Below are positions 28,235-36,124 of a DNA stretch of 64,000 nucleotides, piece by piece. Origin of the DNA: Candidatus Zhuqueibacterota bacterium (GTDB lineage: Bacteria > Zhuqueibacterota > Zhuqueibacteria > Zhuqueibacterales > Zhuqueibacteraceae); contig JAKEEU010000329.1 in the NCBI GenBank assembly GCA_022616415.1, positions 1 through 64,000 of the forward strand, in the 5' to 3' direction. The notes beneath the pieces are model-generated. The model was not told the origin of the DNA. It saw nothing but the letters and a program-made list of their open reading frames with translations, and ran no database searches. Both the position numbers and the translations under genes were made by a program. The first letter of the stretch is position 1; every line of letters begins with the position of its first letter.

Positions 28235-29839
28235 ATGTTCAATAATCATCAGAACGGCAACCTGCGGCCGACCGTGGTCAAGCGCTTCGAGCAATATAAA
28301 GACCGTTGGACTTCCTACGGCGCGAACGCCGGGATTCTCGGGATTTCCGAAAAGCTTTCGCTCGGCGATTTGCGGCGGTTCGAGATTTTTTGCGACTACA
28401 GCGACGAGTTTCTCGAGGAAATCAGCGCGGACGTGGCAGTAACGAAATGGAAAAAGCACGCCATCTTATTCGAGGAAGGCACCTATCTCGATCTCGCCTT
28501 CGTCGTCGTCAGCGGTTCCGTGGAAGTTTATTTGCGCAAAGCTGCGCCTGCAGATCTGCGGCGCGCGCGCCCAAACGGCAATGCCCACGCTGTGAACACC
28601 GTGTTGCAGACGCAATTGAGCAAGCTGGATAAAAATGGGAAGGATATTGTTTTTTTATCGGCAATGGATTTCAATCTTCCGGCGGGAAAGGTGGCGCTGC
28701 TCGGCGCCGGCGAGATTTTTGGCGAGATCGGTGCCATGAACGGCTGGCCGCAATCCGTCACCGCGCGCGCCGCAACGGATTGCGTGCTGCTGCAAATCCG
28801 CGTGCCGGCGCTGCGGCGCATGAAACGCAAATCTTCGGCGTTGAAACAACGTTTGGATAAAATCTATCGCGAGCGCTCGCTTTCGGCGCAGCTTCGCACC
28901 ACGCCGCTCCTGCAAGCATGCGACAGGGCTTTTCTCGAAGCATTGGCGCAAAAAGTCGAGCTGGTGTCGTATGAGCCGAACGAAATCATTGCCAAAGAAG
29001 GTGATCCGGCGGAGGCGTTTTATTTGGTTCGCTCCGGTTTCGTGAAGCTGTCGCAAAAAATGGGCGAAGGTGAGATCGTCGTTTCTTATCTCGCCAAGGG
29101 CATGACGTTGGGCGAAGCCGAGCTTTTGTTGGAAGGACGGCGGGAATGGCATTGCACAGCGGCCTCGGTGGAATTTACCGATCTTGTAAAAGTTTCATGG
29201 GAGGATTTTCAGGCGTTGCTCAAGCAGCACCCCGGCGTCGGCAAGCGACTGTGGGAAACCGCAGTTGCGAGAATCAAAGAAATGGGCGCGAGAAAGAAGA
29301 ATCTCAGCCAGTCCCAGTTTGTGCAGACGGCGTTGGAGAAAGGCTTGGTGCAAGGCAACAGCATTTTGGTGATCGATATGGACGTCTGCACGCGCTGCGA
29401 CGAATGCGTGCGCGGCTGCGCGGATACGCACGGCGGGCGGCCGCGCTTCGTGCGCGAGGGCGACAAGTATGAAAATTTTTTGATCACCAAAGCCTGCTAT
29501 CACTGCCACGATCCGGTGTGTTTGGTGGGATGTCCGACCGGTGCGATCCGCCGCAGCGGCGCCGGCGACGTGGTGGAAATCGTGGACAATCTTTGCATCG
29601 GCTGCAAAGCTTGCGCTAACAACTGCCCTTACGATGCGATCGTCATGCACGAAACCGGCGAGGTGTGGGCGCAAAACATGCTCCCCGAATTGCTGCGCGG
29701 CAAGCCGCGCTTGTTGGCGAGCAAATGTGATTTGTGCTACAAAACCAACCACGGCCCGGCCTGCGTGCAAAATTGCCCGCACGGCTGTGCCGTTCGCATC
29801 GGCAGTGTCGAGGAGTTTCAGCGGTTGATGGCGAGGTGA
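28235..29839 (+). CDS. Two cNMP-binding domains fused to a four-cluster ferredoxin
   Basis: A 534-residue soluble protein. Two cyclic-nucleotide-binding-like domains lie at about 60-215 (with an insertion; VVSGSVEVYLRK, GEIFGEIGAM) and 225-345 (LVRSGFVKL, GMTLGEAELL). The C-terminal 160 residues hold four cysteine groups arranged as in NrfC/DmsB electron-transfer subunits: CTRCDECVRGC, CYHCHDPVCLVGCP, CIGCKACANNCP and CDLCYKTNHGPACVQNCP, enough for four [4Fe-4S] clusters. No helix-turn-helix is seen, so the cNMP domains probably gate electron transfer or docking rather than transcription. ATG 28235 (MFNNHQ) is preferred over upstream starts inside palindrome C. It is the last gene of the electron-transfer locus. 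Confidence 0.88.
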   Translation: MFNNHQNGNLRPTVVKRFEQYKDRWTSYGANAGILGISEKLSLGDLRRFEIFCDYSDEFLEEISADVAVTKWKKHAILFEEGTYLDLAFVVVSGSVEVYLRKAAPADLRRARPNGNAHAVNTVLQTQLSKLDKNGKDIVFLSAMDFNLPAGKVALLGAGEIFGEIGAMNGWPQSVTARAATDCVLLQIRVPALRRMKRKSSALKQRLDKIYRERSLSAQLRTTPLLQACDRAFLEALAQKVELVSYEPNEIIAKEGDPAEAFYLVRSGFVKLSQKMGEGEIVVSYLAKGMTLGEAELLLEGRREWHCTAASVEFTDLVKVSWEDFQALLKQHPGVGKRLWETAVARIKEMGARKKNLSQSQFVQTALEKGLVQGNSILVIDMDVCTRCDECVRGCADTHGGRPRFVREGDKYENFLITKACYHCHDPVCLVGCPTGAIRRSGAGDVVEIVDNLCIGCKACANNCPYDAIVMHETGEVWAQNMLPELLRGKPRLLASKCDLCYKTNHGPACVQNCPHGCAVRIGSVEEFQRLMAR

Positions 29840-29848
29840 ATGTGCTGC

Positions 29849-30670
29849 TCAATTCTTGCCGTCGCGCAATTCTTGACTGATCGCGAGAATCTCTTCCTGA
29901 GAAAGGCCGGTGATCTCGGAAATCAACTCAATGCCGAAGTTCTTCTGGAGCATGGTTTTGGCGATTTCTTTCGCCTTCTCTTGCGCGATCTTGGGTGTAA
30001 GCTCTTGCGCTACCTCCTCGGCCACCTCTTGATAGAACCGGGATTTTTTGACATCTGAAAGCAACGGCTCGAACATTTTCTCAATCTCCTTTCTCGACAT
30101 TTGGGGAAGCTTGCTCACCAACAGATTAATGAGCAGCTCGACGATAAGCTCTTGTGTCCCCTCATCTTGAACTTGCTCTGGCAACTGCCGGATTATTTTC
30201 TCAGCCGTCGGTAAAGCCTTCTCCTCAGGTTCTACGATGATTTTCAACAAATTTAACGGAAATCTTTCAAGAGACGCTTCGGGCAAGCTGGTCAGATAGA
30301 CGCGTTTCAATCTGCCACTTTGGAAGAACTCGCGATAATGATGATGAACCCCGGTATCGACGGCTTCGTTGGGATAAATGACAATGGCTTGCCAATCATT
30401 GACCGGTTCATACTGCTGCAAATAAGCAAAAATCTTACCGAAGAAGCGTGGATAAAAGTCAAGCTTTTTCTGGAATTGCGCTTCGACACAATAAATGATC
30501 TCGTCTTTCGCTTCGGGGAGAAAAATGCCGTCAAACCGAAAATCGATATCCTTCACCTCGACGGAGGTGAATTGATAACCCTTGGCCTTTTGTTTGTCCA
30601 ACCCGATCAACATAAAGAAGGCCTCGGGGAATTTCAAAAAGAAACGGTAAAAGAAAGAATCGGTCTTCAT
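29849..30670 (-). CDS. DUF2887/Rpn-type PD-(D/E)XK nuclease-like protein
   Basis: A 273-residue protein of the DUF2887 group, related to recombination-promoting Rpn nucleases and PD-(D/E)XK transposase-like proteins. Asp47 in FRFDGIF and Glu63-X-Gln65 in CVEAQFQKK match the D...ExQ active-site pattern. The opening MKTDSFFYRFFLKFPEAFF is typical of the group. The C-terminal part is helical and ends with QEEILAISQELRDGK. ATG 30670 is chosen because homology begins there, not at 30688. Such genes are common in accessory DNA and often occur in many copies. It is convergent with the electron-transfer locus, with only nine bases between the two stops. Confidence 0.85.
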   Translation of the reverse strand: MKTDSFFYRFFLKFPEAFFMLIGLDKQKAKGYQFTSVEVKDIDFRFDGIFLPEAKDEIIYCVEAQFQKKLDFYPRFFGKIFAYLQQYEPVNDWQAIVIYPNEAVDTGVHHHYREFFQSGRLKRVYLTSLPEASLERFPLNLLKIIVEPEEKALPTAEKIIRQLPEQVQDEGTQELIVELLINLLVSKLPQMSRKEIEKMFEPLLSDVKKSRFYQEVAEEVAQELTPKIAQEKAKEIAKTMLQKNFGIELISEITGLSQEEILAISQELRDGKN

Positions 30671-30765
30671 GCCACGTCTCGCCGTCAATGGCTTTGGTCA
30701 TCTGCAAGCGTTTCTTTCCACCCTTCAAATATAGCAATTTCCAGGAGAAATACAAGTGTACTTTT

Positions 30766-30807
30766 AAACAAAAAAACGCCACTTGCTCTCGCAAACAAGT
30801 GGCGTTT
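30766..30807 (-). terminator. Rho-independent terminator of the propeller remnant
   Basis: A 12-bp stem (30774-30785 with 30796-30807; AAACGCCACTTG and complement) has a ten-base loop. Read on the minus strand it is followed by a T-rich run. It sits six bases after the stop of the propeller fragment and is well preserved. Confidence 0.85.
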
Positions 30808-30812
30808 CATTT

Positions 30813-31070
30813 TCACCTCTGTTGATCCGGCATTTTCGGCATCAAGGCGAGAACTGTCATCCCTCCTCGCGTGCAAACATGGAGGCCATCGCGGCCGCTC
30901 ACCAAACGGCTGACCTCATTTTTGGGCAAACCTTCGGTGTCGGTAAAAGCCATCCATTTGTCTTGATCAAACACAGAGATGCCATTATCGGTGACACACC
31001 ATGGCTTGCCTTGCGCGTCGAAGCACAAACCCGTCACATTGGTTCTCCGGCAAGTCCGGCCCGTGATCAA
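30813..31070 (-). pseudogene. Remnant of a Reg_prop propeller protein (C-terminal piece)
   Basis: An 85-codon open piece with two propeller-repeat cores: VTGLCFDAQGKPWCVTDNG and a following FTDTEGLPKNEVSRL...DGLHVCTRGGM. Related full-length proteins are many hundreds of residues long with a signal peptide, and neither is present here. The fragment keeps its own terminator, which points to loss of the 5' part, possibly linked to the nearby IS256 element. Confidence 0.6.
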
Positions 31071-31341
31071 AGTCTATCCACTGACTATGGGCAAGCTGCC
31101 GCGAGCAGTGCGGGGTCACGAACCATCAGGTGTTATCACGCACAATCACTATCGTTGTGCACATCGTCGAATGCTTGGGATGCGATAAGTAACCAAAATA
31201 CCACATCTTAACTTTTTGCAATTTTGTTCTTGAAATTGATGAATTTTATTATATATTACAAAAGGGTAAAAATCTACCATCCTTCAGTCGTGCGTAGCTT
31301 GGCACTAAGCATTTTTCAGTTGAGAGTGAGTCAAGCCTTTT
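31071..31341. other. Intergenic flank of the IS256-type element
   Basis: No gene can be supported. Up to about 31190 the sequence is GC-moderate and may contain further unreadable debris of the propeller gene. After that it becomes AT-rich up to the insertion-sequence end. Confidence 0.5.
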
Positions 31342-32714
31342 TTTAGTTGAAATTTTCGATGGCTCCAATCGTTCGGTTCCTAGACGCACGGGGCGGGAAC
31401 TGAACAAGTTGATTTAAAGCTTGAGTTCGCGTTGGAGGGCTTGTTGCAAGTCAGCCAAATGGCGATAGCCTTTGATCTTGCGCAAGCGGGGTTCAATCTC
31501 CAACAACGCCGAGGCTAACCAGCGTTGACGTTGCGAACTGTTCTTCCAATGCGTGACCTTGCGCGTCAAACGCTCGATCTGGGCGTTGATGGATTCCAAG
31601 CAGTTCGTGGTTTTTAAGCTGACACCCAGTTCTTTGAAAAGCCCCAAGCGATGCAACGTGAGGGTTTCTTCCAAGCCCTCGTCCAAACTGGTGGCCGCGG
31701 ACTGATTCAGCTTCAAAAGCTCTTGACGGATCGCAAACAACGCTTCTTTCGCTTGTTCATACGTGAGCTGTTCATAAGCGTGTTGGAGTTTGCGGCGCAT
31801 CGCTTCTTGCTGCGAGGGCGGCAAATATGCCACCACGTTTTCACGCTTATGCCACTGGCAACGCTGCACCACAGCGCTTTGACCAAAGACTTCGGTGATG
31901 GCTTTGCGTAGCCCTTTACTGCCATCCATCACCACCAGCAAGCCGGCTTGATAGCGCAACCCCCGTGCGATCAGGCTTTGCAAAAAATCGCTACACACGC
32001 GGCTGTTCTCCGTGCCACTTTCGACAAAGCCCAGCACGATTTTTTCACCGGTGGTGGTGATGCCCAGCGCGACGATCATCTGCGCTTCACCAAAGCTTTT
32101 ACCATCCAGCGCCACAAACTCATGCGGCTCCAAGCGCCGCTCCAACAAGGTTTGCAATTTTTTCGCGCTGGTGCGAATGAAGCGACGCGAAATCTGGTTG
32201 CGGGATAAGCCAAAGGCTTCCGGAACCAAGCGTGCGGCGCGATCATACTGCCGGCAGGACAAGCCGCGGATGATGCGAACAAAAAGTTGTTCTTCCAAAG
32301 CCGAGGGCCGTTGCAACGCATGGTAATTGGCCAACGCCACTTCCCGACCCTGTTTCACATTGCGGACGCGTGGCACCTGGAGCGGCACCTTTTGGTCTCC
32401 GAGATATACCGAGCCGCGTTGCTGGCCCCAACGCTTGTACTCCTCGCGGCCATCGTCGTGCGCATAGTGCGGGCCTGCGAGTTGAGTGACTTCGGCCTGC
32501 AAGACTTCTTCAACCTGGCCCAAGGCGATGGGAATCAAGTGTTGAATCAATTCCAGTTTGGGGTTGATCGTCACGAACGGCTCGGCGACCGCCGCCGTTC
32601 TCGCCTTCCGGCTCGCCCGTGGGCGAGAGGCTTTCTTGCTTTTCATAGTGGCTCCTATTGTTTGTTTTGTTTGCCATGTTTAAGATAAGAGCCACCTTAC
32701 AAATTTCAACTAAA
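31342..32714 (-). mobile_element. IS256-family insertion sequence
   Basis: An element of about 1.37 kb containing one transposase gene. The imperfect terminal inverted repeats read TTTAGTTGAAATTT then GGCTC on the left (31342-31365), with the complement on the right (32689-32714, GAGCC then AAATTTCAACTAAA). No convincing 8-9-bp target duplication was found beside the ends, so the outer boundaries may be off by a few bases or one flank rearranged. It appears intact. Confidence 0.85.
31414..32646 (-). CDS. IS256-family (Mutator-type) transposase
   Basis: A full-length 410-residue DDE transposase that cuts and joins the element ends. Catalytic residues fit Asp181 (FVALDGKSF), Asp241 (LVVMDGSKGLRKAI) and Glu351 (TNCLESINAQ), with the family signature CQWHKREN at 263-270 between the last two. 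No frameshift or stop is seen, so it is probably functional. The Lys/Arg-rich start (MKSKKASRPRASRK) is unusual for the family but lies on one unbroken frame. The terminal repeats flank it closely. Confidence 0.93.
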   Translation of the reverse strand: MKSKKASRPRASRKARTAAVAEPFVTINPKLELIQHLIPIALGQVEEVLQAEVTQLAGPHYAHDDGREEYKRWGQQRGSVYLGDQKVPLQVPRVRNVKQGREVALANYHALQRPSALEEQLFVRIIRGLSCRQYDRAARLVPEAFGLSRNQISRRFIRTSAKKLQTLLERRLEPHEFVALDGKSFGEAQMIVALGITTTGEKIVLGFVESGTENSRVCSDFLQSLIARGLRYQAGLLVVMDGSKGLRKAITEVFGQSAVVQRCQWHKRENVVAYLPPSQQEAMRRKLQHAYEQLTYEQAKEALFAIRQELLKLNQSAATSLDEGLEETLTLHRLGLFKELGVSLKTTNCLESINAQIERLTRKVTHWKNSSQRQRWLASALLEIEPRLRKIKGYRHLADLQQALQRELKL

Positions 32715-32761
32715 TTTATGACAAATTCTTGAGAGTTGCGGGAGTATCTTGGGAGAGAATT

Positions 32762-33685
32762 ATGAATTATGTGTCACCAGCATCAACAACCGTTTTACCA
32801 TTAGTACCACCATTCTTTTATATTCGTGACAAATTACGACAAGGCCACGTTATCCCCTTTCTCGGTTCAGGCGCGTCCCTAGGCAAGCGCACTCCGCCAG
32901 ACACGAAATGGGAAAAAGAACAGACTGATTTTCTCCCAAAATCGAATGAACTGGCGGATCATCTCGCGAAGCAAACATCGTTTCCTCCCGAGGAACCTAC
33001 CGACCTCGCGAAAGTGGCTCAATATTATAACCTTGTCATTGGACGCAAACCACTGCATGACGAACTGCACAGTATCTTCAGGCGTGATTACCCATACACA
33101 GCGCTCCACACCTACTTGGCTGAAGTGCCAGTGCCGCTTCTCATTGTCACTACCAACTACGACGACCTCATCGAACGAGCCTTTGACGCCAAAGGACGTG
33201 CGTATGATGTGGTGATCCACACCACAAACCGGTCCTTAGGTGAACGGATTTTTTGGCGGCGTTACGGCGAGGCTAACCCGCAGGAGATCCTTCCAAACAA
33301 ATTGAATATTGATCTTCAGTTAGTTACGGTTATTTACAAGATGCATGGCACAGTTGATCGCGTTGAACCTATGCGTGATCAATATGTAATTACTGAAGAT
33401 GATTACATTGATTTTTTGGTACGCATGACAAGGAATAAGGCATTCCCGTCAATCTTTGCCGAGCCGTTTCAGAACCGACACATTTTGTTTCTCGGTTACG
33501 GCCTTCGCGATTGGAATCTACGCGTAGTCTTGAGCCGTATCGAAAAAGATTTATATCGCCCAAAAGATATTACATCGTGGGCGATCCAGGATAAACCCTC
33601 TCCACTAGAGAAAGAGTTCTGGGACAAACGCGATGTTAAAGTATATGATATGAAAATCGAAGAATTTGTAGAAAAATTGAGATAG
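32762..33685 (+). CDS. SIR2-domain protein, probable defence NADase
   Basis: A 307-residue SIR2_2-type protein. The nucleotide-binding GSGAS lies in HVIPFLGSGASL (about 29-40). The catalytic pair fits Asn132 (VTTNYDDLIERAF) and His195 (YKMHGTVD), with GYGLRDWNLR near residue 250 closing the fold. In many anti-phage systems such SIR2 domains destroy NAD+ on infection and stop growth. GGGAGAG at 32751-32757 supports ATG 32762. It is followed 12 bases later by a STAND NTPase, which would act as sensor or switch. The IS256-type element ends only about 48 bp upstream and may have replaced the native promoter. Confidence 0.85.
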   Translation: MNYVSPASTTVLPLVPPFFYIRDKLRQGHVIPFLGSGASLGKRTPPDTKWEKEQTDFLPKSNELADHLAKQTSFPPEEPTDLAKVAQYYNLVIGRKPLHDELHSIFRRDYPYTALHTYLAEVPVPLLIVTTNYDDLIERAFDAKGRAYDVVIHTTNRSLGERIFWRRYGEANPQEILPNKLNIDLQLVTVIYKMHGTVDRVEPMRDQYVITEDDYIDFLVRMTRNKAFPSIFAEPFQNRHILFLGYGLRDWNLRVVLSRIEKDLYRPKDITSWAIQDKPSPLEKEFWDKRDVKVYDMKIEEFVEKLR

Positions 33686-33697
33686 GTTTAAGCATCG

Positions 33698-36049
33698 ATG
33701 GAACAAGCTAATATCGAAGGTCCTTACATAGGGTTGGAGCCTTATACTGAAAAAGAGGCGGCCTTTTTTTTCGGACGCGACAAAGATTCGCGTCTTATCA
33801 TTGCTAATCTTTTTGCTGCAAAACTTACGCTTCTCTACGGTGCAAGCGGAGTTGGCAAGACGTCAGCATTGTGCGCGGGTGTTATCAATCAGTTAAGACA
33901 ACGTAACGATCTGCTGGTCATTTTTTTCAACACTTGGCAGATTGACCCACTTGGTGCTCTCAAGGACGCTGTTATCGACGCTGCATCAAATATCACTGGG
34001 GAATCCTCCCCGTTGCTAGATTCCGCCTCGCTGGCTGAATATTTAACTACGAGTGTTTCGCGCCTCCGGCGTCGTTTGATGCTCATTTTTGATCAGTTCG
34101 AGGAGTATTTTCTTTATCACCCTCGAGGCGATGCTTTTGCTGCTGAGTTTTCAGAAGCAGTGACGCGAGCCGATATCCCAGTCAGTTTTCTTATCTCCAT
34201 CCGCGAAGATGCTCTCGCCAAGTTGGATCATTTTGAAGGACGAATTCCCTGTCTTTTCGACAATTACCTACGCCTGGAGCATCTCAACCGTAGCGCTGCG
34301 AAAGACGCCATCGAAAAACCGCTCGACTATTATAATAAACAGTTTCCAAGCAAGCGGGTTGAGATCGATCAAAATATGGTCAACACAATCATTGATCAAG
34401 TCAGCACCGGCAAGGTTGGCATTGGCGAAGTCGGGCGCGGACGGATCGTTCTTTCCCAACAAGCGGAGACACAGATTGAAACTCCTTATCTGCAACTGGT
34501 TATGACACGCCTGTGGGAGGAAGAGATAAAAGAGCGTTCACCTGTCTTTCGACGGGAGACCCTGGACAAGCTAAAAGGTGCGGAAGGCATTGTGCGAAGG
34601 CACTTAGATGACGCGATGGAAAAGCTCCGGCCACACGAACGGGATATAGCAGTAATTATTTTTAGCTATTTGGTTACGCCCTCCGGTACCAAGATCGCCC
34701 TCGCTGCTGAAGATCTCTACGACCTTGCTACTATTAATGATCCGACTGCTAAACTTAAACTGGCACAAATCGAGGCGTTGTTAGAAGATCTGTCTAAGAA
34801 AACCAATCGTATTCTCAGGCCGGTATCCTTACCGGTATCGGCTTCTTGGAGTGCAGGAGCCATTCGTGGGAGATTTAGAGGCACCGGACAACTTGATCAA
34901 ACGCGTTACGAAATTTATCACGATGCGTTGACCAAACCAATTTTGGATTGGCGCACCAGATATTTGCAAGAGCAAGCGGCGGTCAAAGGGGGACGGCGAG
35001 CTAAATGGCTCTGGATACTTGCAGTTATCGTTGCGCTTGCCGCTGGTATCCTGTTCGGTGTGATGTCTTATCGATATAATTGGGGGGGCGTGCGAGTAAA
35101 GTATTTGGCGGGTAAAAATGCCAATTCGATGGACGTGGTGGATTGGTTAACCAAAGAAAAGGGTGGGGAAATTGTTTATGACAATTTTGATAGCCTTGGC
35201 ACAAAGAAAGCGCTGATGGCTCTTAGCTTTGCTTATGAGCTTGATTCGGACAAAGCAAAAGCTGAGCTTAGAACTATTCTTAATGAGATTAAAAGACTCA
35301 CTAGCCCTCAAGGCGTTCCGATAAAATTACTAGAGAATAGTTTGAACATTCTGGAGGAGATATATAGACAGATACCCGATTCAGCAATACAAGTGGTAGC
35401 AAATACACTTAAAGCCCGCGTGATATTTGCGAAACTCAATGACCAAGTTAAACTTGCAACAGTGAGTGATACGACGTTGCTACGAGGTTTCCAAAATTTT
35501 TTGAGAGCATATCCGCAATACATCGACTCTGTCAAACAAAAAGTTGACAATTTGCAAAAATCTGTCGCACGATTTAATAGGCAACTGGCTATGCAAACCA
35601 GCGACACATTAACTATTAATAAGAAATTAGTGTCCTGGCAAGATTTTGCGAGATTGCAAAGAGCCAGTCCAGAAAAAAGTCATGCCAACAGACAAATACA
35701 ACTCCTTGATTCACTAAAGAGCAATCTCGCCTCGATAGTAGCTGAAGATGATTTTGTGACTTGTCGCAATGTCGCAGACCGTGTGCCACAGGGAATATCC
35801 GAGAGATTTTCCCCTGGTTCTGTCTGGGCTTGGGCACGGGTAAGAGCTCCTCGTGCAGAGAAGGTAACTTTTAAATGGTATACAAGAACCGAGTTGTACC
35901 ATGCTCAACGATATGTCGTACAACAAGCCACAAGTTACCGCGTCTATACAGCCAAAAGTTATAGTACGGAACAGGCAGGCAGAAACGAGGTGAGACTTTA
36001 TAACAGTCAAAATATTCTCATCGGCCGCCGGGTCTTTTACATACGTTGA
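33698..36049 (+). CDS. STAND NTPase with transmembrane helix and DUF2914-like C-terminal domain
   Basis: A 783-residue protein. It opens with the nSTAND-type lead YIGLEPYTEKEAAFFFGRD, then Walker A GASGVGKTS (48-56) and Walker B LMLIFDQFEEYF (about 127-138). A helical winged region runs to about 425 (RYEIYHDALTKPILDWR), followed by one transmembrane helix (about 435-458). The distal half is helical. The final 100 residues (VTCRNVADRVP...VWAWARVRAP...LIGRRVFYIR) resemble the DUF2914 beta-sandwich. STAND ATPases act as ligand-triggered switches, and with the upstream SIR2 effector the pair suggests a membrane-associated defence system related in concept to Avs systems. Codon usage looks more AT-rich than that of the cytochrome genes, consistent with acquisition. 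Confidence 0.83.
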   Translation: MEQANIEGPYIGLEPYTEKEAAFFFGRDKDSRLIIANLFAAKLTLLYGASGVGKTSALCAGVINQLRQRNDLLVIFFNTWQIDPLGALKDAVIDAASNITGESSPLLDSASLAEYLTTSVSRLRRRLMLIFDQFEEYFLYHPRGDAFAAEFSEAVTRADIPVSFLISIREDALAKLDHFEGRIPCLFDNYLRLEHLNRSAAKDAIEKPLDYYNKQFPSKRVEIDQNMVNTIIDQVSTGKVGIGEVGRGRIVLSQQAETQIETPYLQLVMTRLWEEEIKERSPVFRRETLDKLKGAEGIVRRHLDDAMEKLRPHERDIAVIIFSYLVTPSGTKIALAAEDLYDLATINDPTAKLKLAQIEALLEDLSKKTNRILRPVSLPVSASWSAGAIRGRFRGTGQLDQTRYEIYHDALTKPILDWRTRYLQEQAAVKGGRRAKWLWILAVIVALAAGILFGVMSYRYNWGGVRVKYLAGKNANSMDVVDWLTKEKGGEIVYDNFDSLGTKKALMALSFAYELDSDKAKAELRTILNEIKRLTSPQGVPIKLLENSLNILEEIYRQIPDSAIQVVANTLKARVIFAKLNDQVKLATVSDTTLLRGFQNFLRAYPQYIDSVKQKVDNLQKSVARFNRQLAMQTSDTLTINKKLVSWQDFARLQRASPEKSHANRQIQLLDSLKSNLASIVAEDDFVTCRNVADRVPQGISERFSPGSVWAWARVRAPRAEKVTFKWYTRTELYHAQRYVVQQATSYRVYTAKSYSTEQAGRNEVRLYNSQNILIGRRVFYIR

Positions 36050-36124
36050 TAGAGCGCTGTCGCCCCACGCAGACCAGTAGTTCCTCGAAGATAATTTCTT
36101 GAGTTTCTTTTTAGCGGTGTTTCA

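Noticed and set aside
31334-32722. Target-site duplication of the IS256-type element
   Set aside because: The 8-9 bases flanking the terminal repeats do not match each other convincingly.
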